14,962 bases of DNA from Spirogloea muscicola. Taxonomy: Eukaryota > Streptophyta > Zygnematophyceae > Spirogloeales > Spirogloeaceae. The notes under the pieces are model-generated. The model ran no database searches, was not told the origin of the DNA, and saw nothing but the letters and a program-made list of their open reading frames with translations. The first letter of the stretch is position 1; each line of letters begins with the position of its first letter. A program made the translations under genes and the position numbers. Below, in pieces: positions 11,206-14,962 of this stretch. The stretch is from assembly GCA_009602725.1 (NCBI GenBank), contig WELB01000195.1, positions 232,092 to 247,053 on the forward strand, in the 5' to 3' direction.

Positions 11206-11903
11206 TCAGCGACCAGCGTGTCCAGTTGCATCTGAGCGGGTTGCCTGTTGCTTGATATGAAGCTTGTCATCCATGCCGGCAGGGAGGGTGTGGTGTTGCT
11301 TGAGACATGGGGAAGCTGCCACTCCTTCAAGGCGATCGGGTGCTACTTCGAGGCAGTCGATGTAGACTTCGCGGCTGGCCTCTGAGACACAAGCCCGCCG
11401 GTATGGCCGTTAGGTGCTAATAGTGCAGGTTGTCTATATCTTCTGCAGCTGCAGCAAGCAAAGCTTTGCATGCCAAGTGCAAACCAAGTGTAGCCTACAG
11501 GAATAGCATCATAAGCCGGCAGGGGACGCCCCGCGCCTTTGCAAGCTGGTCGTGCCGCAACGCTTGACCGAGCAGATGGATGGGCTCTTGTACTAACGGG
11601 TGCACCGCGCGTTCGCGTGCCGAGGAAGCAGGGCATTGTGAGGCCTCGCTGCTCCCTGAGGCTAGGGTGTGAGATCAGGGTATCAGTCGGCTGCCGCTGA
11701 GGCGGGACCTCACCTCCAGCAGAAACGTCGTGCCGACGCCGTACACGGCGACGGCCAGGAGGATGGCTGCCGGGCCGGTGACAAGGCTCCACCTGCGCGC
11801 GGGCGGCGGTGGCTGCCGGTCAGGCGTGGACAAGCCCGCCAGGGGCGCGCGGCGGCGGCGGTTTTGAGGGCGCGTCACAGGAGCCGCGCCTGTTGGCGAT
11901 CAT
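11206..11903 (-). CDS. Tentative small single-pass membrane protein, family not recognised
   Basis: I do not recognise this protein. The proposed minus-strand exons are 11890-11903, 11714-11792 and 11206-11379: 267 nt, 88 residues plus TGA. The start ATG has a CCCGCC context. The N-terminus MIANRWSLVTGPAAILL leads into one hydrophobic segment (about residues 8-31), followed by the block ASREVYIDCLEV and a polar tail. The middle exon has a clear acceptor (GCGCAG) and donor (GTGAGG). The first intron would be GC-AG (donor GCGCGG), which is a weak point, and the last acceptor is CAGAG before GCC. A GC-rich start region, like those of neighbouring genes, supports transcription here. Another first exon is possible: the frame containing the membrane segment has no ATG before an upstream stop. 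It might also be an unspliced fragment or chance. Confidence 0.4.
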
Positions 11904-12087
11904 GGCGGGCGAGCGAGCGCGGTGGCGGGCGCCGCCGCAGCCGGCGCAGAGCGCGGCGCCGTGGTTTCAGGGGCGCCCCAGGAGCCGTGGCTTGGCGCAC
12001 CCTGTGGATGTGCTCACTCGATGGGTCACGAGACTGCGTTTCCGCTTTGTCACAGCTCCACTAGGATTGTTTTCTGCTCTTCCTAAA
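11904..12087. promoter_or_regulatory. GC-rich region upstream of the small minus-strand gene
   Basis: GC-rich DNA grading into more mixed sequence toward 12087. If the small gene is real, this is its 5' UTR and promoter on the minus strand. I see no specific motif. The plus-strand ORF covering 11669-12064 is an Arg/Ala/Gly-rich compositional artefact. Confidence 0.25.
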
Positions 12088-12475
12088 ATGGTCCTCCCGG
12101 ATCCAGCATCTGTCCCGGCTGGTTGATGCGCGTCGTCGAAGTCGGGGGCAGCTTGACCTACTCCAGCATTCCGCAGGCCTTAGTTGCATCTTATAAAAAG
12201 CGGCTCTCGCTTAATTTGCAGCGCTCGCAAGCATTGGCTCTTCATCAACGTGCAGGGCGCGCTCTAAGTCAAGCCTCCGGCGTTTGTGGCGGCGCTCCAG
12301 CTCCTCAAGTTAGCTTGTCGGATTTGTTTGTGCTCACCTGTGGGCACTTAGGCACCTTACTTTAGGTCTCCGTATTATGTATAGCCTTGTTTAGTCTGCA
12401 CTAGACTCTGCCTGAACATGTATTGGCTTGGATTGGCCTCCCTTTCATTTCATACGCTCCGCGCGCCTTCTCTCT
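12088..12475 (+). repeat. Inverted repeat, left arm
   Basis: This arm aligns to the reverse complement of 12811-13232 over nearly its whole length, with landmarks in the same order: CCAGCATCTG, GGGGCAGCTTG, TTAGTTGCAT, the 132 bp block 12213-12344, TGCACTAG, TGCCTGAA and GGCTTG...TTGGCCTCCCT. The 132 bp block aligns without gaps. Elsewhere small indels occur and divergence is substantial, so the arms are old. The arm contains copy A (12394-12475) of a dispersed repeat. Confidence 0.8.
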
Positions 12476-12483
12476 TCTTACTG

Positions 12484-12540
12484 ATGGTGTACTGGCTTGC
12501 GCTGGCCTCCCTCTCGATTCATGTGGACCCCGCGCATCCC
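12484..12540 (+). repeat. Dispersed repeat family, copy B
   Basis: This follows copy A directly and in the same orientation. Shared core: TACTGGCTTG, then TGGCCTCCCT, then TTCATGTGGACC, then CGCGC. It matches copies at 13648-13728 and 14293-14354 when those are reverse-complemented. Confidence 0.65.
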
Positions 12541-12640
12541 TTTACCAGTCCCCGCTCCCGCTACTGCGAGGCTAGGCCGATGGCTGTCGAAATGTAAGCT
12601 CATCAAAAGGGGGCGAGGGCTGTGAAAGAGGGGTAGAGGG

Positions 12641-12803
12641 TGATGGCTGTAAAAAGGCCTGCCCGAAAAGAATGTGAAAGGCCAGCCCACAAGGAGAACG
12701 AGTGCAGCTCTTTCAAGGTGGCGATGGATGTGAACGAGCCAGCCAGAACAGAAGCAGCTTCACACGGGAGGTGATGGCTGGGAGGGGCCAGCACAGAAAA
12801 ACA
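12641..12803. repeat. Imperfect direct repeats in the loop of the inverted repeat
   Basis: About 34 bp units begin near 12641, 12722 and 12770. They share GTGATGGCTGT, then a GGCCAGCCC-like core, then an AGAAAA-rich end. A partial core also occurs near 12680. Similar GGCCAG...AAAAG cores recur at about 13978 and 14011. The rest of the loop (12541-12640) shows no gene. Confidence 0.55.
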
Positions 12804-12810
12804 GACAAGG

Positions 12811-13232
12811 GGAAGAAAGGCGCACGGTGAGCTTGGAGAAAGAGGGAGGCCAATCAAGCCATTCCATTATTCAGGCACAGGCTAGTGCAACAAATGGGCG
12901 AAGCCCTAAAAAAACCCTGACTTCAAGGGGGCTAAGATGAGGATGCGAAAGCCGGTTGGGGCCTGGCCCATGGTACCCACAAGTGAGCACATGCAACTTC
13001 GACAGGCTAACTTGGGGAGCCGGAGCACCGCCACGAAAGCCAGTGGCCTGGCTTAATGCGCGTGCAGCACGCTGGTAAATAGTCGAAGCTTGGGAGCCCT
13101 GCAAAATCAGTGGAGGGAGCATTCTGTGATATGCAACTAACGTCTACGGATTGCTAGTATGCCCCAAGCTGCCCCCCAGACTACGACCACACGCGTCACG
13201 CTGGGCCAGATGCTGGCGGAAGGGGGGGGGCA
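12811..13232 (-). repeat. Inverted repeat, right arm
   Basis: Reverse complement partner of 12088-12475, with the loop between (12476-12810). The gap-free block is 12976-13107. The arm includes copy E (12811-12891) of the dispersed repeat and ends near a run of nine or more G at about 13221-13230. Arms of about 390-420 bp with a loop of about 335 bp could be a long hairpin at RNA level, or two copies of one element inserted in opposite orientation. Confidence 0.8.
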
Positions 13233-13647
13233 TCTATAACTGTAGCCGTATACTTAAATAGCGCAAGGATAGAAGGTCGGTCTTCTCGGGGCGGTCGTTG
13301 TGCCTCTCCTTCTTGTGCTCCACGTGGGTCTGTTGCCCGGCCAGGCACAGTCGGCGTGGGTGCTCCCAGTCTGAAAGCGTCAACAAGAGGGCGAGGAGGA
13401 GGCGAGGCCCGCCTCTCCGAGAGGGAAGCGATAACCGCATGCGTAGCTTGCCGCGCTGGAAGTGACGGGCATGATGCACGACACATCCATTGTCAGATAG
13501 TACACAGCCTCGTGTACATTCCATGCTAATAGGTTGTGGCAGGCAATACGCTCAGCCCCCTCAAGACACCTAAGCTTGGGGCACGTAGAGAGATCTCATC
13601 ATCTGCTTGTGGTCACAGAAGGAGCGGACGAGGTGCTGAGGCGCTAT
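13233..13647. other. Intergenic, no gene recognised
   Basis: No convincing gene or RNA here. The minus-strand ORFs overlapping 13196-13524 show no conserved motif or hydrophobic segment. This is probably degenerate repeat-derived DNA like its surroundings. Confidence 0.4.
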
Positions 13648-13728
13648 GGAGAAGGCGCGCAGTTCACATGAAACGGAGGGGAGGGCAAATCAAGCCAGTA
13701 CATCGTTGTGGCAAAACCTAGTGCAGAG
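13648..13728 (-). repeat. Dispersed repeat family, copy C
   Basis: The reverse complement of this stretch matches copy A and its upstream flank: TCTGCACTAG, then GTACTGGCTTG, then the TGCCCTCCC and TTTCATGTGAAC blocks, then GCGCGCCTTCTC. Similarity is approximately 75% by eye. It is in the same orientation as copies D and E. Confidence 0.65.
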
Positions 13729-14010
13729 ATTGGGGCTTAGGGGTACGTGTCGCGCAGTGTATGGAGCGGTTGGGGTCAAAGTTCTGCCAATTCGAGGCCA
13801 AACTGAGGCCCATTTGCGTCCGTCCGTCCTGGTGTAAATTGGCCCTTCAGTACTCACAAAATCCACCGGCTGGTGGGAGGCGGAGCGGCGGCCTCCTCTT
13901 CTCATCCCTTTTGCCCTTGGCCTAAGGCCTTCATTTCAGCTTCGGGCATGAGAGACTGTTCCAGTAGAGTGCGATTGGCCAGCCCATTAAAACACGAAAC
14001 AAAGTGCGAA
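13729..14010. other. Intergenic, no gene recognised
   Basis: No gene, RNA or clear repeat unit beyond a GGCCAGCCC core near 13978 that resembles the direct repeats at 12641-12803. Confidence 0.4.
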
Positions 14011-14121
14011 GGGGCCAGAAAAGTGCTGAAGCACACGACTTAAGCGGCCACCGGGTGCTTTAGCGTGGCCAGAAAAGCGCTAAAGCGTACAGCGACTCAA
14101 GTGGCCACTGGGTGCTTCAGC
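14011..14121. repeat. Two tandem 54/57 bp units with internal dyads
   Basis: Unit 1 (14011-14064) and unit 2 (14065-14121) both run GKGGCCAGAAAAG, GCTRAAGC, a CGACT-AAG box, GTGGCCAC-like, then GGGTGCTT-AGC. In each unit the GCTRAAGCRY near the start pairs with GGTGCTTYAGC at the end, so each could form a stem-loop. They lie about 330-440 bp upstream of the retroelement ORF. Confidence 0.8.
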
Positions 14122-14292
14122 TTCTGCCTGAAAGGAGTGTGTATTGATTGATGAAAGGCCCGAGTGGCCAAGTACCAAAGGCAAGCGCGCGCATTGACAG
14201 ATGTGCATCATCTCCTGCTTTCATGTCAGCGCTCCGCGCGCCTTCCTTCTGCTAAGCTGACCCGCTCACCAACCACGAGTCAGCAAGTTGTA

Positions 14293-14354
14293 GAGGCGCG
14301 CAGTGCGCATGGAATACAAGGGATGCCAAACCAAGCCAATGCACTGTTCAGTGT
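14293..14354 (-). repeat. Dispersed repeat family, copy D
   Basis: The reverse complement reads ACTGAACAGTGCATTGGCTTG, a GGTTTGGCATCCCTT block, then TTCCATGCGCACTGCGCGCC. It matches the order of motifs in copies A, B and C. A plus-strand fragment with CGCTCCGCGCGCCTTC near 14229-14244 may be part of another copy. Confidence 0.55.
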
Positions 14355-14447
14355 CGGGCCTCCACGGCTTCCGCAAACCCCCCTGCATCTTGGAGGGGAG
14401 GTCGCCGCAGCGGAGGAGCCAGGCGGCGCTTGGAAGTGGTTGTCGCC

Positions 14448-14962
14448 ATGGGTTCGGCGAGTGGTGGCAGTGGCGCTGGTGATGCTGACGGGCCCGTGGC
14501 TGGCGATGCCGCTGTATCAGCTGCACCTGGGGAAGGGGAGCAGGGCCAAGAGGACCTCCGGCCCCCTGCGGAGGCAACCTCTTGCCCGCCTGTTGAGCTC
14601 CGCTGCCGGCTCTGCCGGCGGCGATGTGCCAACAAGGTGGGTTTGAGCTCGCACGAGCGGGCCTGCGTGCGTTTGGCTAACAGAGAGGCGCAGCAGGCAG
14701 AGGCATCCGCCACCGCTCGGGCTCGCAGAGCCCCTACAAGAGGGGCGATGCCACCACCACCACCAGGGCCTACGGCAGAACACTGGCGGTTGGCGGAGAG
14801 CGTGGACGTCTCCGAGATCCTGCGGACGACCAACGCGCAGCTCCTACGACACATCCCGTATTGGGCCCGGCCCCACATACGGCGAGCCCTTCGGCCCCTC
14901 CTGACACGTCTGGCTCGTGACAGCGAGGATGAGGCTGCATGGGCTGTGTTTGTGTTGTTTCC
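14448..14962 (+). CDS. Non-LTR-retrotransposon-like ORF, N-terminal part (runs off window)
   Basis: An open frame from ATG 14448 (context GCCATGG) reaches the window edge, 171 full codons with no stop. The frame is also open upstream, so the start is the best guess rather than proven. Visible parts: a Gly/Ala/Ser/Asp-rich start, a C-x2-C-x12-H-x3-C zinc finger (Cys53, Cys56, His69, Cys73), a Pro run (PPPPPGP), then the block HIPYWARPHIRRALRPLL followed by an acidic segment and AAWAVFVLF. A zinc finger followed by a block of the type HIP-x2-AR-x-Leu-rich-AW-x-Leu-x-LFP is, as I recall, typical of the region before the reverse transcriptase domain in retrotransposon ORFs of algae and invertebrates. 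The catalytic reverse transcriptase motifs would lie to the right, outside the window. It would bind element RNA or DNA and prime insertion. Upstream repeats suggest a repeat-rich 5' flank or UTR. Confidence 0.7.
   Translation, partial: MGSASGGSGAGDADGPVAGDAAVSAAPGEGEQGQEDLRPPAEATSCPPVELRCRLCRRRCANKVGLSSHERACVRLANREAQQAEASATARARRAPTRGAMPPPPPGPTAEHWRLAESVDVSEILRTTNAQLLRHIPYWARPHIRRALRPLLTRLARDSEDEAAWAVFVLF

Noticed and set aside
11669-12064. Plus-strand 131-codon ORF
   Set aside because: Arg/Ala/Gly-rich and opposite a better protein-like segment on the minus strand.
12123-12365. Arm 1 ORF as a complete gene
   Set aside because: Only 44 codons are conserved with the other arm; flanking frames diverge and the arm 2 copy has a different C-terminus. 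It is better read as a fragment of a repeated element.
14164-14646. Plus-strand 160-codon ORF
   Set aside because: It overlaps the retroelement ORF in another frame; the frame from 14448 carries the zinc finger and the conserved block.
1-14962. CRISPR array, bacterial operon, phage or plasmid features
   Set aside because: There is no regular spacer array and no Shine-Dalgarno-led compact operon. The genes are intron-containing and eukaryotic.

Overview
This is a nuclear genomic fragment from a photosynthetic eukaryote of the green lineage. The evidence is a plant-type leucine-rich-repeat receptor-like kinase (LRR-RLK), a plant vacuolar sorting receptor (VSR) and GT-AG introns of roughly 80-350 bp. 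Gene starts are very GC-rich, and 3' parts and intergenic DNA are more AT-rich. The LRR-RLK together with the absence of the chlorophyte TGTAA poly(A) signal just after the genes points to a streptophyte (charophyte alga or early land plant) more than a core chlorophyte. I cannot name the species. One unresolved base (N at 5947) shows this is draft assembly.

Layout. (1) <1-3913 (+): an LRR-RLK in 11 exons, with its start codon left of the window. Its kinase domain has HQN in place of HRD and DVG in place of DFG, so it is a likely pseudokinase. (2) 3914-4727: convergent intergenic DNA. (3) 4728-5329 (-): ribosomal protein eS28 in 3 exons, the first coding exon being only the ATG. (4) 5330-5972: a GC-rich divergent promoter carrying two telo-box-like heptamers. 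(5) 5973-10463 (+): a complete vacuolar sorting receptor, 13 exons, 644 residues. (6) 10464-11205: intergenic. (7) 11206-11903 (-): a tentative three-exon gene for an 88-residue single-pass membrane protein. (8) 12088-14447: repeat-dense DNA with a diverged inverted repeat of about 0.4 kb arms, a dispersed 60-80 bp repeat family, direct repeats, and a 54/57 bp tandem pair. (9) 14448->14962 (+): the start of a non-LTR-retrotransposon-like ORF with a C2HC zinc finger, cut by the window end.

The three solid genes are not one pathway. They are a surface receptor, a cytosolic ribosome component, and a Golgi/endosome cargo receptor. The eS28 and VSR genes share one promoter interval and could be co-expressed. 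Exon coordinates were obtained by reading family-conserved protein blocks across splice sites. All four multi-exon models sum to a multiple of three without internal stops, which supports the boundaries.
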